From: an uncultured Clostridia bacterium
Lineage (GTDB): Bacteria; Bacillota; Clostridia; Oscillospirales; Acutalibacteraceae
Assembly: GCA_944384995.1 (NCBI GenBank)
Contig: CALWVN010000006.1
Location: 1 to 64,000, forward strand
Direction of reading: 5' to 3'
Length of the DNA: 64,000 bases
Every line of letters starts with the position of its first letter. Position 1 is the first letter of the stretch. The notes beneath the pieces are model-generated. The model did no database searches. It was not told the origin of the DNA and was given only the letters and a program-made list of their open reading frames with translations. The position numbers and the translations under genes were made by a program. Shown piece by piece: positions 47,624 through 57,104 of this stretch.

Positions 47624-48403
47624 ATGCGTGTCAGGAAAAACAGTAACGGCGGGATGACGGTCGCTTTCCTCTTTTTGCCGGTCCTTTGCCTGCTGGTTGG
47701 CCTTTTGCTGTTTTCTCTCGGGATCCGCGACGCGGTCGCAAACAGCAAGCGCGGCTATCGCGAAGTGACCGGCTATTTGATCGATTACACGCTGCAGGAA
47801 GCAGGCGGTTACGATTCGCAGCGGAGAACCGAAACGGCGGATACATACAGGCTGGTTTACCGCTATAATGTGGACGGGCAGGCGTATACGCTCGTTACGT
47901 CTTACAGCACGTCCTTTGTTCCGTCGCGCGGCAGTGAAACGGAGATCCTGTATAATCCGGAAAATCCCGCCGAGTCCGTGATCGGCGGGCCGAATCAATC
48001 CGAAAATCATCTTATTTTTATCGGGCTGTTTTTCATGTTTTGTTCGCTTCCGTTTTTCCTGCCCTTTCTGCCGAAACGAAAGAAGAAAAAGGGCGGCAAA
48101 CAGGCTGCCCGGCGCGCGCCTTCCAAATGGGCGGCGGTCGATTGGGTCGGTACTGTGATCGGACTTTTCCTGATCGGTATAAGCTACGGCGCGCTTGCCA
48201 TGATCTCCAATTCTTATTCGCCGGTCGGTATCGTGCGCTATTATGCGGCGTCGTTCCACTTTGCGCTTCTCATCCCGCTTCTGATGATCGCGGCGGGCTT
48301 GCTTCTGTTTTACAGAAGCTTGCCGTTTCGAAAAAAGCAAAAGCAGAATGCCGAACAGAACAAACAAAACGAGAAAGACGAAAACGCAAATTCAGATCGT
48401 TAA
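47624..48403 (+). CDS. DUF3592 family membrane protein
   Basis: 259 residues with one N-terminal hydrophobic segment (about 13-35), an extracytoplasmic DUF3592-type domain (about 40-118, with YRLVYRYNVDGQAYTLV and VEILYNPENPAES-like TEILYNPENPAES), a second helix (about 127-147), a third and fourth helix and a Gln/Asn/Lys-rich tail. No function is known. GGAAAGGGG lies before ATG 47624. Confidence 0.85.
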   Translation: MRVRKNSNGGMTVAFLFLPVLCLLVGLLLFSLGIRDAVANSKRGYREVTGYLIDYTLQEAGGYDSQRRTETADTYRLVYRYNVDGQAYTLVTSYSTSFVPSRGSETEILYNPENPAESVIGGPNQSENHLIFIGLFFMFCSLPFFLPFLPKRKKKKGGKQAARRAPSKWAAVDWVGTVIGLFLIGISYGALAMISNSYSPVGIVRYYAASFHFALLIPLLMIAAGLLLFYRSLPFRKKQKQNAEQNKQNEKDENANSDR

Positions 48404-48426
48404 TATCCCAATTTACGAGGTAATCC

Positions 48427-50232
48427 ATGCAGAAAAAAGAGTACATTCGCAATTTTTCCATCGTGGCGCACATCGACCACGGCAAAAGCACGCTGGCCGA
48501 CCGCCTTCTGGAGCTGACCGATTCCGTCCAGAAGCGCGATATGGAGGAGCAGCTTTTAGACAACATGGACTTAGAGCGCGAGCGCGGCATCACCATCAAA
48601 GCGCACGCCGTGCGGCTCGATTACAAGGCGAAAGACGGGGCTACATATGCGCTGAACCTCATTGACACGCCCGGCCACGTGGACTTCAATTACGAGGTTT
48701 CGCGGTCGCTTGCCGCCTGCGAGGGCGCGGTGCTCATTGTGGACGCGTCGCAGGGCATCGAGGCGCAGACGCTCGCGAACACCTACCTTGCGCTTGATCA
48801 CGATTTAGAGATCGTTCCCGTCATCAATAAGATCGATCTGCCCGCCGCCGACCCGGAGCGTGTGGCGCAAGAGGTGGAGGATGTTATCGGTATCCCCTGC
48901 ATGGACGCGCCGCGTGTCTCCGCCAAAACGGGCGAGAATGTCGAGCAGGTGCTTGAAGAGATCGTCAAGCTCGTGCCTGCCCCCGAAAATCACGATGACG
49001 CACCGCTGCGCGCGCTGATCTTCGATTCGGTTTATGACAGCTACCGCGGCGTGATCGTCTATGTCCGCGTCATGGACGGCGCCATCCATCCGGGCGATAC
49101 CATGCGCATGATGGCGACGGGCGCGGAATTTACCGTGGTGGAAACGGGCTATATGCGCGCCACGCGCATGGAGCCGACCGACGGGCTTTCCTCCGGCGAG
49201 GTCGGCTATATCACAGCTTCGATCAAAACCGTATCCGATGCGCGCGTGGGCGATACCGTGACGCTTGCCTCTGCACCCGCCGCAGAGCCCCTGCCCGGCT
49301 ATCGCAAGGTCAACCCCATGGTGTTCTGCGGGGTATATCCGGCAGACGGCGCGGATTACGAAAATTTACGCGAGGCGCTCGAAAAGCTGCGCTTGAACGA
49401 TGCGGCGCTCTCCTTTGAGCCGGAGACCTCCGGCGCGCTGGGCTTCGGTTTCCGCTGCGGCTTTCTGGGGCTTTTACACCTTGAGATCATACAGGAGCGC
49501 CTCGAGCGCGAATATGATCTCGATCTTGTCACCACCATTCCGAGCGTCGTGTATAAAATTCACTTGACCGACAAGTCCGTCGTCGAGATCGACAACCCCT
49601 GCAACTATCCCGACCCCGCCACGATCGACTATGCCGAGGAACCCATCGTCGAAGCGCATATCTTTTCCCCGCCCGAATACGTCGGGCAGATCATGGACCT
49701 TTGCCAGGACCGCCGCGGCACCTATAAGGAAATGACCTATCTCGCCGAGGACCGCGTGGACATCAAATATCTGCTGCCGCTTAATGAAATCATTTACGAT
49801 TTCTTCGACGCGCTCAAATCCCGCACACGCGGCTATGCATCGTTCGACTATGAGATCCGGGGCTATGATCGCTCGCAGCTCGTGAAGCTGGACGTGCTCT
49901 TAAACGGTGACGCCGTGGATGCGCTCTCGTTTATCATCCATGCGGACAAAGCCTATGCGCGTGCCCGCAAGATCGCCGAAAAGCTCAAGGAGCATATCCC
50001 GCGCCAGATGTTTGAGATTCCTATTCAAATTGCCATCGGCGGCAAGGTGATCGCGCGCGAGACGGTCAAGGCGATGCGCAAGGACGTGCTTGCCAAGTGC
50101 TATGGCGGCGATATCACGAGAAAGAAGAAGCTTTTGGAAAAACAGAAGGAAGGAAAAAAGCGTATGCGCCGCTTCGGGACAGTCGAAGTCCCGCAGGAGG
50201 CGTTCATGGCGGTGCTGAAGTTAGATGAATAG
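48427..50232 (+). CDS. lepA: Elongation factor 4 (LepA)
   Basis: 601 residues, ribosomal GTPase that back-translocates or aids initiation. [18 protein letters not shown] (P-loop), [53 protein letters not shown] (in parts), NKIDLP and the C-terminal LepA-specific domain with [20 protein letters not shown] are present. Length matches the family. It overlaps the next gene by 8 nt, so lepA, the YbaK-like gene and hemW form one operon. Confidence 0.97.
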   Translation: MQKKEYIRNFSIVAHIDHGKSTLADRLLELTDSVQKRDMEEQLLDNMDLERERGITIKAHAVRLDYKAKDGATYALNLIDTPGHVDFNYEVSRSLAACEGAVLIVDASQGIEAQTLANTYLALDHDLEIVPVINKIDLPAADPERVAQEVEDVIGIPCMDAPRVSAKTGENVEQVLEEIVKLVPAPENHDDAPLRALIFDSVYDSYRGVIVYVRVMDGAIHPGDTMRMMATGAEFTVVETGYMRATRMEPTDGLSSGEVGYITASIKTVSDARVGDTVTLASAPAAEPLPGYRKVNPMVFCGVYPADGADYENLREALEKLRLNDAALSFEPETSGALGFGFRCGFLGLLHLEIIQERLEREYDLDLVTTIPSVVYKIHLTDKSVVEIDNPCNYPDPATIDYAEEPIVEAHIFSPPEYVGQIMDLCQDRRGTYKEMTYLAEDRVDIKYLLPLNEIIYDFFDALKSRTRGYASFDYEIRGYDRSQLVKLDVLLNGDAVDALSFIIHADKAYARARKIAEKLKEHIPRQMFEIPIQIAIGGKVIARETVKAMRKDVLAKCYGGDITRKKKLLEKQKEGKKRMRRFGTVEVPQEAFMAVLKLDE

Positions 50233-50713
50233 CAGAGAAAATATTTTTGAAAGACTGCGGACGCTCGGTATTTCCTATGAATTGATCGAGCACGCGCCCG
50301 CGTTCACGATGGAGGAATACAACGCTCTCGGCTTTAACCCCGACGATGAGATCTGCAAAAACCTGTTTTTGCGCGATTATAAGGGCAAGCGGCATATGCT
50401 TGTGGTCTTAAAGGGCAGTAAGCATGCCGACCTGCGGCTCATACAGTCGGAGGTCGAGTCCTCCAAGCTGAGCTTTGCCTCTGATGAACGGCTGGAAAAG
50501 CATCTGGACGTAAAAAAAGGCTCGGTGTCGCCGTTTGGGCTGATCAACGACACCCAAGGTGCAGTCGAGGTGTATTTTGACGAGGATCTGCAAAATGCGC
50601 CGCGTCTTGGCTTTCATCCAAACGACAACACCGCGACGGTGTTCCTCCCGTTTGCCGATGTCCTGCGTTATATTGAAAGCACGGGGCATACAGTACGGTT
50701 CATTCGGGTATGA
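50225..50713 (+). CDS. Prolyl-tRNA editing/YbaK-like aminoacyl-tRNA deacylase (PrdX type)
   Basis: 162 residues. [14 protein letters not shown] (about 18-31), [19 protein letters not shown] (about 44-62) with the catalytic Lys, and [22 protein letters not shown] are the PrdX/YbaK pattern. It would hydrolyse mischarged Ala- or Cys-tRNA-Pro, a quality-control step. Overlaps lepA by 8 nt and hemW by 4 nt. Confidence 0.92.
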   Translation: MNSRENIFERLRTLGISYELIEHAPAFTMEEYNALGFNPDDEICKNLFLRDYKGKRHMLVVLKGSKHADLRLIQSEVESSKLSFASDERLEKHLDVKKGSVSPFGLINDTQGAVEVYFDEDLQNAPRLGFHPNDNTATVFLPFADVLRYIESTGHTVRFIRV

Positions 50714-51816
50714 ACGCACCGATCGGGCTTTATCTGCATGTTCCGTTTTGCCGTTCCAAGTGCCCGTACTGCGATTTTTATTCCATGCGTGCGGATGCGG
50801 CGCAAACCGACGCCTATGTGACAGCTCTGCGTCGAAAAATTTCGGAAAGTGCTGAAACCTTGCAACGTAAAGCGGATACGCTTTACATTGGCGGCGGAAC
50901 GCCTTCCGTGCTGGGCGCAGACTGCCTGAAAGCCCTTGTAATTCAAGCCAAAACCGACTTTATGACCGAAGATGCGGAAATCACCGTAGAGTGTAATCCG
51001 TATGGGCTTCCGCCGGCTTTCTTTGCGATCCTTGCCGAAGCGGGCGTGAACCGCATTTCACTGGGGCTGCAATCCGCCGTGGACAGCGAACGCCGTGCTT
51101 TAGGGAGACTTTCGGATGCGGACACCGTGCGCACGGCAGTGCTCTCGGCACAAAAGGCGGGGATTTTAAACATTTCACTGGACGTGATGCTGGGTATCCC
51201 GCACCAAACCACGCAAACACTCGCCGAAACACTGGATTTCTGTTTGTCGCTCGGGGTGCCGCATTTGAGCGCTTACATTTTGAAGATCGAAGCCGGCACG
51301 CCGTTTGAAAAACGCCGTGATGCGCTCGCGCTTCCCGACGACGACCAAACGGCGGACTTGTATTTGCAGCTGTGTGAAACGCTTACGCAAAACGGCATTT
51401 TGCAGTACGAGATCTCCAATTTCGCGCGCCCGGGTTTTGAAAGCCGCCATAATCTGAAGTATTGGCACTGCGAGGAATATTTAGGGCTCGGCCCCGCCGC
51501 CCATTCGTTTTTAGAAGGCAGACGGTTTTATTACCCGCGCGACCTGCAGGGCTTCTTAGACGGCAAGCTGCCCGTGCCCGATGGCACAGGCGGGGATTTT
51601 ACGGAATATGCCATGCTCGCACTTCGGCTTTGCGAGGGGCTTTCGGAGGAAAAGGTGCAAAACCGTTTCGGACACGGCATTCCGCAGGAAATGCGTTCGC
51701 GCGCAGCAACGCTTGCCGCACACGGGCTGCTGCTGGCGGACGACGGCGGAATTCGTCTGACGCGCACGGGTTTTCTCGTTTCCAACGCCGTTCTTGCAGA
51801 GCTGCTGGACATTTAA
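50710..51816 (+). CDS. hemW: HemW-type radical SAM heme chaperone
   Basis: 368 residues. C14-x3-C18-x2-C21 in HVPFCRSKCPYCDFY, TLYIGGGTPSVLG and NRISLGLQSA are the HemN-family core; the extra Cys of HemN (CxxxCxxCxC) is not present, as expected for HemW. It inserts heme into respiratory or other proteins rather than catalysing coproporphyrinogen oxidation. The fumarate reductase b-type subunit at 62.7-63.2 kb is one possible client in this genome. Confidence 0.93.
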   Translation: MNAPIGLYLHVPFCRSKCPYCDFYSMRADAAQTDAYVTALRRKISESAETLQRKADTLYIGGGTPSVLGADCLKALVIQAKTDFMTEDAEITVECNPYGLPPAFFAILAEAGVNRISLGLQSAVDSERRALGRLSDADTVRTAVLSAQKAGILNISLDVMLGIPHQTTQTLAETLDFCLSLGVPHLSAYILKIEAGTPFEKRRDALALPDDDQTADLYLQLCETLTQNGILQYEISNFARPGFESRHNLKYWHCEEYLGLGPAAHSFLEGRRFYYPRDLQGFLDGKLPVPDGTGGDFTEYAMLALRLCEGLSEEKVQNRFGHGIPQEMRSRAATLAAHGLLLADDGGIRLTRTGFLVSNAVLAELLDI

Positions 51817-51859
51817 ACTGTTCCGGCACATTAAAAATCCAACATCGAAAGCTGAAAAC

Positions 51860-51887
51860 CGCCGAGGCTCTCGCCCCGGCGTTTTTC
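51860..51887. terminator. Terminator after hemW
   Basis: CGCCG-A-GGC-TCTC-GCC-C-CGGCG followed by TTTTTC on plus; it also serves the small gene on minus. Confidence 0.75.
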
Positions 51888-52086
51888 AAAGCATTTCCCG
51901 CAGTTCTTCGATCGCCTGCACGGCAAATTCGCGCACATCCTGCGCATCGACTATTTTCGTCTCGCCGCCCGTGCGCATTTTCTGGGAATTCTCCTGCGCG
52001 CGTGTAAGGCCGAATACCAGCCCAAACGCCAAAAGAAGAACACTTAATACCATCAAATACCGCGAAAATACGCTTTTTCGTCTCAT
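51886..52086 (-). CDS. Small membrane protein of the gpr-spoIIP cluster
   Basis: 66 residues, too small to be listed as a gene by length alone. An N-terminal basic stretch (MRRKSVFSRY) and a hydrophobic helix (about 11-27, LMVLSVLLLAFGLVFGL) lead to a polar tail with REFAVQAIEELREML. AAGGAAG lies 8 nt before ATG 52086. It lies 20 nt after the spoIIP stop, so it is likely co-transcribed with gpr and spoIIP. Its function is unknown. Confidence 0.62.
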   Translation of the reverse strand: MRRKSVFSRYLMVLSVLLLAFGLVFGLTRAQENSQKMRTGGETKIVDAQDVREFAVQAIEELREML

Positions 52087-52106
52087 GCTTACACTTCCTT
52101 GTAGAA

Positions 52107-53270
52107 TTACGGCGCGTAACGCAGCAACAGCTCCGCGAGCGCCGTGCCGATGAGTCTGCCTGCATACACCGCTTCCTCCAGCGTGTTCGAATCGCTCCCC
52201 ATTTCCAACAGCACCGAGCAGGGCGTGATGTCCATGTTGTATTTGCGTGCGGAAAACAGGATCGGGCGCATCAGACCGGGATATTTGGTTTCGGCGGTCT
52301 GTTGCAATTGCAGTGCAAAGGTCAGGTTCTGTTCCCATGTCGGGAAATTCGTCACCTTGCCGTCCTCGCAGCCGGCAATGATCATGATCTGTGCCGACTT
52401 TTTGCCGTCGATCGTTGCCACGGGCTTGATGCGCGTGCCGTCCTGCTGCTGGATGGCGTCGCGGTGCACGTCGATCACGACCTGTATGGAGGGGTACTCT
52501 GCCATAATCGCTTCAATGCTTTCGCGCGAACGGTCGTATGCGCCCGTGTATTTTGCGTCATGGATCTCCGTATCGTGGATCACGCCGATCCCCGCCGCTT
52601 CCAGCTGTTCGCAGATCGCATCGCCTACACGCACCATGTTGCGCGCCGGGTCGTCAATGCGCGTGATGTAATCGGTTGCGTACCAATTCCGATCCAAAAG
52701 CTCATAGCACTCTGTGGTGTGCGTGTGGAAGATGAGCACTAAGGGCTCCGCAATATTTTCTATGGAAAGCGAAGCGGATTTTGCCACGCTCGCGGCGATG
52801 TCGACGCTGTGCGAAGCGGTTGTGTTGCGCACCGTGATGTTTTCCCAGGTGTCCGTCGCATTTCCCGCACCGTATTGCTTTTCGATGATCGCGCCCTTTT
52901 TCGTGGCGTTTACGGAAGCGGCCTCAGCGGATGCCATCATGGCAAGGATGTCCTCGGGCGTGTCGGTCAGTACCGTTTGCGCCGCGGTCTCTTCGGCGGG
53001 CGCGGCGGAGACTTCGGCGGGTGCTTGCGTGGCAGGTTCCGTCGTTTCTTCGGCTGTCAGTTCTTCCCGGATCGTCTCGGCTGTGCCCTGCGGCATGGCG
53101 AGCGAGGCGCTGAACATGGCGACCTTGGAGACGGGCGCGGCAAACCGCGTGCCCATATAGAAGGTCGCGGCAGTCAAAGTGACGAGAAGCAACAATAAGG
53201 CGGCGGGATGCGCAGTCCCCACCGGGTTCGGTTTTCTGCGACGGCTTCTTTGTGCGTTCGTTTGCGGCAT
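52107..53270 (-). CDS. spoIIP: Stage II sporulation protein P (SpoIIP)
   Basis: 387 residues, peptidoglycan amidase/endopeptidase acting in the forespore-engulfment DMP machinery. A basic N-terminus and a transmembrane helix (about 23-40) are followed by an Ala/Thr/Glu-rich linker and the SpoIIP domain, which begins with PLVLIFHTHTTECY and has VVIDVHRDA and FPTWEQNLTFALQLQQ, with zinc ligands His, Glu and His visible in HTHTTE and DVHRD. ATG 53270 is taken because GAGGGAC lies 7 nt upstream. Lies after gpr on minus, the usual sporulation pair. Confidence 0.94.
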   Translation of the reverse strand: MPQTNAQRSRRRKPNPVGTAHPAALLLLLVTLTAATFYMGTRFAAPVSKVAMFSASLAMPQGTAETIREELTAEETTEPATQAPAEVSAAPAEETAAQTVLTDTPEDILAMMASAEAASVNATKKGAIIEKQYGAGNATDTWENITVRNTTASHSVDIAASVAKSASLSIENIAEPLVLIFHTHTTECYELLDRNWYATDYITRIDDPARNMVRVGDAICEQLEAAGIGVIHDTEIHDAKYTGAYDRSRESIEAIMAEYPSIQVVIDVHRDAIQQQDGTRIKPVATIDGKKSAQIMIIAGCEDGKVTNFPTWEQNLTFALQLQQTAETKYPGLMRPILFSARKYNMDITPCSVLLEMGSDSNTLEEAVYAGRLIGTALAELLLRYAP

Positions 53271-53343
53271 AGGCTGTCCCTCTTGCTGTATCCTTTCGGT
53301 GCAGTATATGCGACCAAAACAGAAAATAGAAGCGGGGAAGGGG

Positions 53344-54213
53344 TTAAACGATATTGAGCAGCAGCTCCGGCTCAAGCGCAGGCTGCAGCGCGCAGTTGAT
53401 GGCGAGAGACAAGAACCGGGACGCGCGCCGCACGAGCGTGTCCACCTCGCGCGGGGTGACCATCATGGTGCCGGCTTCCTTTGCATATGCTTCGTGCGGT
53501 GCGTGTCCGTCGGTAAAATCATGAATGAGTGTGGCGGCATCCACTACGGTCGGCACGCCCACGGCAATTACGGGTACGCCCAGCGTTTCGCGGTCGATGC
53601 GCGCGCGGCTGTTGCCAACGCCTGACCCCGGGGTAATGCCGGTGTCGGTCAGCTGTACGGTTTTCCCCAAGCGCGACAGGCTGCGAGAGGCGAGCGCGTC
53701 CACGGTGATGACGGCACAAGGGTGCACGGTGCCGACCATCCCGCGCAGGGCCTCGGCGGTCTCCATACCCGTCTGCCCAAGCACGCCGAAACAAACCGCG
53801 CAGACCTCCCGAAGCTCTGAAAAGCCCAAGCTTTGCGCAAAGGTCTTGTCAATGTGGCGTGTGGCGAACACGCCTCGTGCGGTGCGCGGCCCGAGCGCAT
53901 CAGGTGTGATGTCCGGGTTCCCGAGCCCCGCCACCAGCACCGCGCCGTCTTTCGGCAGAAGCGAACAAAGCGTTTCGGTCATCGCCGTAAGCCTGCCGTC
54001 CAAAAGCTCACTGTCATGCGCGAATTCCGGGATCTCTACCGTGATATATTTCCCCTGCGGCTTGCCGAGTTCCTTTTCCCCCGCCGCGTTGCAAACTTCA
54101 ATTTCCGTGATTTCCGCCGCACCGTGCCTGCGTTTGCGCACCTGCACGTTGTCCGTTGCTTTTCCTGCCATAAGCTCGCGCTGTTCGAGCGCCAGATCCG
54201 TACGAATCTGCAT
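53344..54213 (-). CDS. gpr: GPR germination (spore) protease
   Basis: 289 residues, degrades alpha/beta-type small acid-soluble spore proteins during germination. It starts MQIRTDLALEQREL, the mature-type N-terminus, and shows TETLCSLLPKDGAVLVAGLGNPDITPDALGP (split into LLPKD, VLVAGLGNPDITPDALGP), TPGSGVGNSRARI and HEAYAKEAGTMMVTP. The propeptide is short compared with Bacillus (about 370 residues). It lies divergently from rpsT, a gene order shared with Bacilli and Clostridia. Confidence 0.94.
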   Translation of the reverse strand: MQIRTDLALEQRELMAGKATDNVQVRKRRHGAAEITEIEVCNAAGEKELGKPQGKYITVEIPEFAHDSELLDGRLTAMTETLCSLLPKDGAVLVAGLGNPDITPDALGPRTARGVFATRHIDKTFAQSLGFSELREVCAVCFGVLGQTGMETAEALRGMVGTVHPCAVITVDALASRSLSRLGKTVQLTDTGITPGSGVGNSRARIDRETLGVPVIAVGVPTVVDAATLIHDFTDGHAPHEAYAKEAGTMMVTPREVDTLVRRASRFLSLAINCALQPALEPELLLNIV

Positions 54214-54245
54214 AAAACCGCCTCCTAAAAGCGTATTATGTCTTT

Positions 54246-54275
54246 TAGTATGGGCGCATCTTTGAAAAACTATCG
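54246..54275 (-). promoter_or_regulatory. Candidate SigG/SigF promoter of gpr
   Basis: On minus CGATA (54275-54271), 18 nt, CATACTA (54252-54246). CATACTA is the usual forespore -10 and the -35 fits GNATR at four of five positions. It lies about 33 nt before the gpr start. Confidence 0.55.
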
Positions 54276-54293
54276 TGGAATTTGAAAAAAAAC

Positions 54294-54322
54294 TTGCTTT
54301 TTTCCGAAAACAATGGTAATAT
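54294..54322 (+). promoter_or_regulatory. rpsT promoter
   Basis: TTGCTT (54294-54299), 17-nt spacer, TAATAT (54317-54322). Confidence 0.6.
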
Positions 54323-54353
54323 ATAGTCCGCTATTGTAAGGGAGGTGTGACCG

Positions 54354-54611
54354 ATGCCGAACATTAAGTCCGCAAAAAAGCGCGTGATCGTGAACAATAA
54401 GCGTGCACAGCGCAATAAGTCTATGAATTCTGCGCTCAAGACCGCTATTAAAAAGGCGAACGTCGCGATCGAAAGCGGCGCTGCCGACAAAGAGGCGCTC
54501 GTGACCGCCGCCGTGAAAAAGATCGATCAGGCTGCCGCGAAGGGGCTTCTGCACAAGAACAACGCCGCCCGCAAAAAGTCCGCCCTCGTTACGAAGCTCA
54601 ACAAGGCGTAA
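54354..54611 (+). CDS. rpsT: 30S ribosomal protein S20
   Basis: 85 residues, primary rRNA-binding protein of the small subunit. [20 protein letters not shown] (exact N-terminus of the family), [15 protein letters not shown] and [20 protein letters not shown] are diagnostic. AAGGGAGGTG precedes ATG 54354. Transcribed opposite to gpr with its own promoter, and followed by two hairpins. Confidence 0.98.
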   Translation: MPNIKSAKKRVIVNNKRAQRNKSMNSALKTAIKKANVAIESGAADKEALVTAAVKKIDQAAAKGLLHKNNAARKKSALVTKLNKA

Positions 54612-54635
54612 CAAGACTTTTATTGCAGGATAAAT

Positions 54636-54665
54636 GCCGCAGACCGTAGTGGTCCGCGGCGTTTC
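54636..54665 (+). terminator. Hairpin after rpsT
   Basis: GCCGCAGACC-GTAGT-GGTCCGCGGC with one mismatch, followed by GTTTCGCGTTTT. Confidence 0.6.
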
Positions 54666-54703
54666 GCGTTTTACGGGCGGGCGACACGCCGTGAAAGCAC
54701 ATA

Positions 54704-54747
54704 AAAAGCACAGGGCGTTTTGCAAAGAACGCCCTGTGCTTTTTCTT
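54704..54747. terminator. Bidirectional terminator between rpsT and proC
   Basis: AAAAGCACAGGGCGTT pairs with AACGCCCTGTGCTTTT around TTGCAAAG. T-run TTTTTC follows on plus. Confidence 0.85.
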
Positions 54748-54770
54748 TGATAAGATAAAGCTGTTTTCTC

Positions 54771-55568
54771 TTAAACGCGGCTGTCTTTCTCCAGCGCCGC
54801 GTCCACGGCGCGCGAGATTGCCGCATCCAATGCGTCCGCCTGCAAAGAGGCAACGCCTTCTATGGTCGTACCGCCCGGCGAGCAGACACGGTCAATGAGC
54901 TCCCACGGATGCGTGTCGCTCTCCAGAATTTGTTTGGCGCTGCCCAAGACCGTCTGTGCCGCGATGTGCAGTGCATCCGCCTTTGCCATGCCGTTTTTTA
55001 CGCCGGCGCGCGCGAGCGCATCGATGAACATATAGCTGTAAGCCGGCGCACAGCCCGCAAGGACCCCGAACAGCGGGAACATGCTTTCCGCAAGCGGCAT
55101 CACCTCGCCGAACGACCCGCACATGGCTTCGGCAAGCGCACGCTGCTCATCCGTCACGCGCGCATTGCAGCAATAGGCGCTCATGGCGGCGCCGACGGTG
55201 GCATTGATGTTGGGCATTATGCGGATTACCGCCGCGTCATAGCCCAAAAGGCCTTCGATGTAGTCGATCGTCTTGCCTGCGGCAATGGAAATAACCAGCG
55301 CGTCACGCGTTTTTAGCGCTTCGCGAAGTTCCGGCAGAAGCACGGGAAAAACATTCGGCTTGACGGCCAAAACCACCGTGTCGCAGGCTTCGACAAGCGC
55401 GCCGGCGCTTTGTGATGTACCGATGCCGAGTTCTTCCCTAAGTAATGTCGTCTTTTGCGCCTGCGTGTCAAATGCCGAAAGCTCTGTCGGGTCAAACGCA
55501 CCCGAACGCACCATGCCGCGCAGGATGGCGCTTGCCATGTTGCCCGCGCCGATGAATCCGATTTTCAT
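54771..55568 (-). CDS. proC: Pyrroline-5-carboxylate reductase
   Basis: 265 residues, last step of proline synthesis with NAD(P)H. IGFIGAGNMASAILRGMV at the N-terminus is the Rossmann loop; VVLAVKPNVF, GYDAAVIRIMPNINATVGAAMS and RVCSPGGTTIEGVASLQ mark the family. No other proline genes are adjacent. Confidence 0.95.
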   Translation of the reverse strand: MKIGFIGAGNMASAILRGMVRSGAFDPTELSAFDTQAQKTTLLREELGIGTSQSAGALVEACDTVVLAVKPNVFPVLLPELREALKTRDALVISIAAGKTIDYIEGLLGYDAAVIRIMPNINATVGAAMSAYCCNARVTDEQRALAEAMCGSFGEVMPLAESMFPLFGVLAGCAPAYSYMFIDALARAGVKNGMAKADALHIAAQTVLGSAKQILESDTHPWELIDRVCSPGGTTIEGVASLQADALDAAISRAVDAALEKDSRV

Positions 55569-55572
55569 AGTC

Positions 55573-56097
55573 TCATTCCTTTACTTGTGTATCTACGGGG
55601 ATATGTGAAGTACAATGCGGGCACCGCGTTGCCGCGATGTCGATCTCCGAAAGGCAGTACGGACACTTCTTGACGGCAGGCGGTGCACTTTCCGTCTGCT
55701 TTTCGCGCTTGAGCTTTTCGGAAAGGGCGTTGATCCCCTTGATGAACAGGAAGATCACAAACGCCATGATCAAAAAGTCGAGCGCCGTGCTCAAAAACGT
55801 GCCGAAGTTCAGCGTGGCGACGCCCGCCGCCTGTGCTTCCTCCACAGTGGCGAAATCACCCTCGCCGAGCGCCAAAAACCAGTTGTTGAAATCCACGCCG
55901 CCCGTTAAAAGGCTGATAAGCGGCATGACGATGTCGTTGACCAAGGAATTTACGATCTTTTGAAATGCGCCGCCGATGATCACGCCGACGGCAAGGTCGA
56001 TGACATTCCCGCGTGCAATAAAGGTTCTGAATTCTCCGAAAAAGCGCCCGCCTTTTTTACGCAGCTTTTTCATATCGTCCGCAGCTTTTCTTGCCAT
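55573..56097 (-). CDS. mscL: Large-conductance mechanosensitive channel with zinc-ribbon tail
   Basis: 174 residues. The MscL core (about 14-140) shows [20 protein letters not shown] with the first membrane helix and gate, FVNDIIMPLI-like [14 protein letters not shown] and the second helix [18 protein letters not shown]. Past the usual end, residues about 146-167 read [18 protein letters not shown], a two-CxxC zinc-ribbon. This tail is not part of E. coli MscL and may sense or dock. ATG 56097 follows GGGAGG by 6 nt; the frame extends 12 codons further. Ends 4 nt before proC. Confidence 0.94.
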   Translation of the reverse strand: MARKAADDMKKLRKKGGRFFGEFRTFIARGNVIDLAVGVIIGGAFQKIVNSLVNDIVMPLISLLTGGVDFNNWFLALGEGDFATVEEAQAAGVATLNFGTFLSTALDFLIMAFVIFLFIKGINALSEKLKREKQTESAPPAVKKCPYCLSEIDIAATRCPHCTSHIPVDTQVKE

Positions 56098-56147
56098 GGC
56101 GCGCCTCCCGCATGCTTTCCCACAGTATAGCACAATTTTTTATAAAA

Positions 56148-57026
56148 TCAAACCCCTGTCAGATCAAAGGCAGGGATGAAGCGGTCGTTCGCGGAAGCGC
56201 CCTCCTGCATAAAGCCGTTGCGCAGGCCGAGGTCGAAAAACGTGCGCAGCACGCGGTCATATTCCGCTGTGGTAAGCCGGCGGTTGAGCGCCTTGTAAGG
56301 GTATGTTCTGCCGCAGGGCGAGTATTGCCGCATGAGGCTTACATAGGTGTCTTTGGAAAGGGAGCCTGCGATCCACCGCAGAATTTCCGCAGAATCCTTT
56401 GTTCCCTGCGGAAGTACCAGATGCCGCACAATAAGCCCCGAAAGCATCCGTCCGTCCGGCGCGAAACGGTCTTTTGTCTGGCGGCGCATTTCGAGGATCG
56501 CCGCTTTGGCGCGTTCCGGGTAATCGGGCGCGGCGGAGTAAAGCCGCGCGGTAGCTTCAGACATATATTTGAAGTCGGGCAGATATATATCTACAAGCCC
56601 CGAAAGGCTTTTTAGCGTCTCGACCGAATCATACCCGCCGGAATTATAGACCACGGGCACATGCGGCTTGTATTTTGTCAGTGCATCGCGTAAAAACGGC
56701 GCGAAATGCGTAGGGTTCACAAGGTCGATGTTCTGCGCGCCCGCCGCTTCCAGCTCCTGCATGATTTCGACAAAGCGATCAACCGAAACGCACTTCCCGA
56801 AATTTTTGTGGCTGATCTCAAAATTTTGACAATAGACACAGCGCAGCGTGCAGCCCGAAAAAAAGATCGCCCCCGCGCCGCCGTGCGCGCTCAAAGGCGG
56901 CTCCTCCCAGAAATGCAGCGCAGCGCGTGCGATCACGGCGTTATAGGGCATTTTGCAAAAGCCCGCCGAGGGTGTATTTTCCGTGCGGGTTGCGCCGCAC
57001 TGCCGCGGGCAGGTGTTGCAGAGCAT
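56148..57026 (-). CDS. COG1313-type radical SAM protein (PflA-like)
   Basis: 292 residues. The N-terminus carries CNTCPRQCG with C3, C6, C10 and C24, probably an additional Fe-S or metal site. The radical-SAM motif is C59-x3-C63-x2-C66 in SGCTLRCVYCQNFEISH. NPTHFAP and VYNSGGYDSVETLKSLSG, with LPDFKYM, follow. The family resembles activating enzymes for glycyl radical proteins, but its substrates are mostly unknown. ATG 57026 has GGGAG upstream. Single gene; its promoter overlaps a near-symmetric promoter region. Confidence 0.88.
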   Translation of the reverse strand: MLCNTCPRQCGATRTENTPSAGFCKMPYNAVIARAALHFWEEPPLSAHGGAGAIFFSGCTLRCVYCQNFEISHKNFGKCVSVDRFVEIMQELEAAGAQNIDLVNPTHFAPFLRDALTKYKPHVPVVYNSGGYDSVETLKSLSGLVDIYLPDFKYMSEATARLYSAAPDYPERAKAAILEMRRQTKDRFAPDGRMLSGLIVRHLVLPQGTKDSAEILRWIAGSLSKDTYVSLMRQYSPCGRTYPYKALNRRLTTAEYDRVLRTFFDLGLRNGFMQEGASANDRFIPAFDLTGV

Positions 57027-57104
57027 TGCGATGTCTCCCTTCCTTGACAAGTCGAACAGCCTTACAAAAGACGCCTTGACAAAGCTGTACGCCTTGTCCT
57101 GTAT

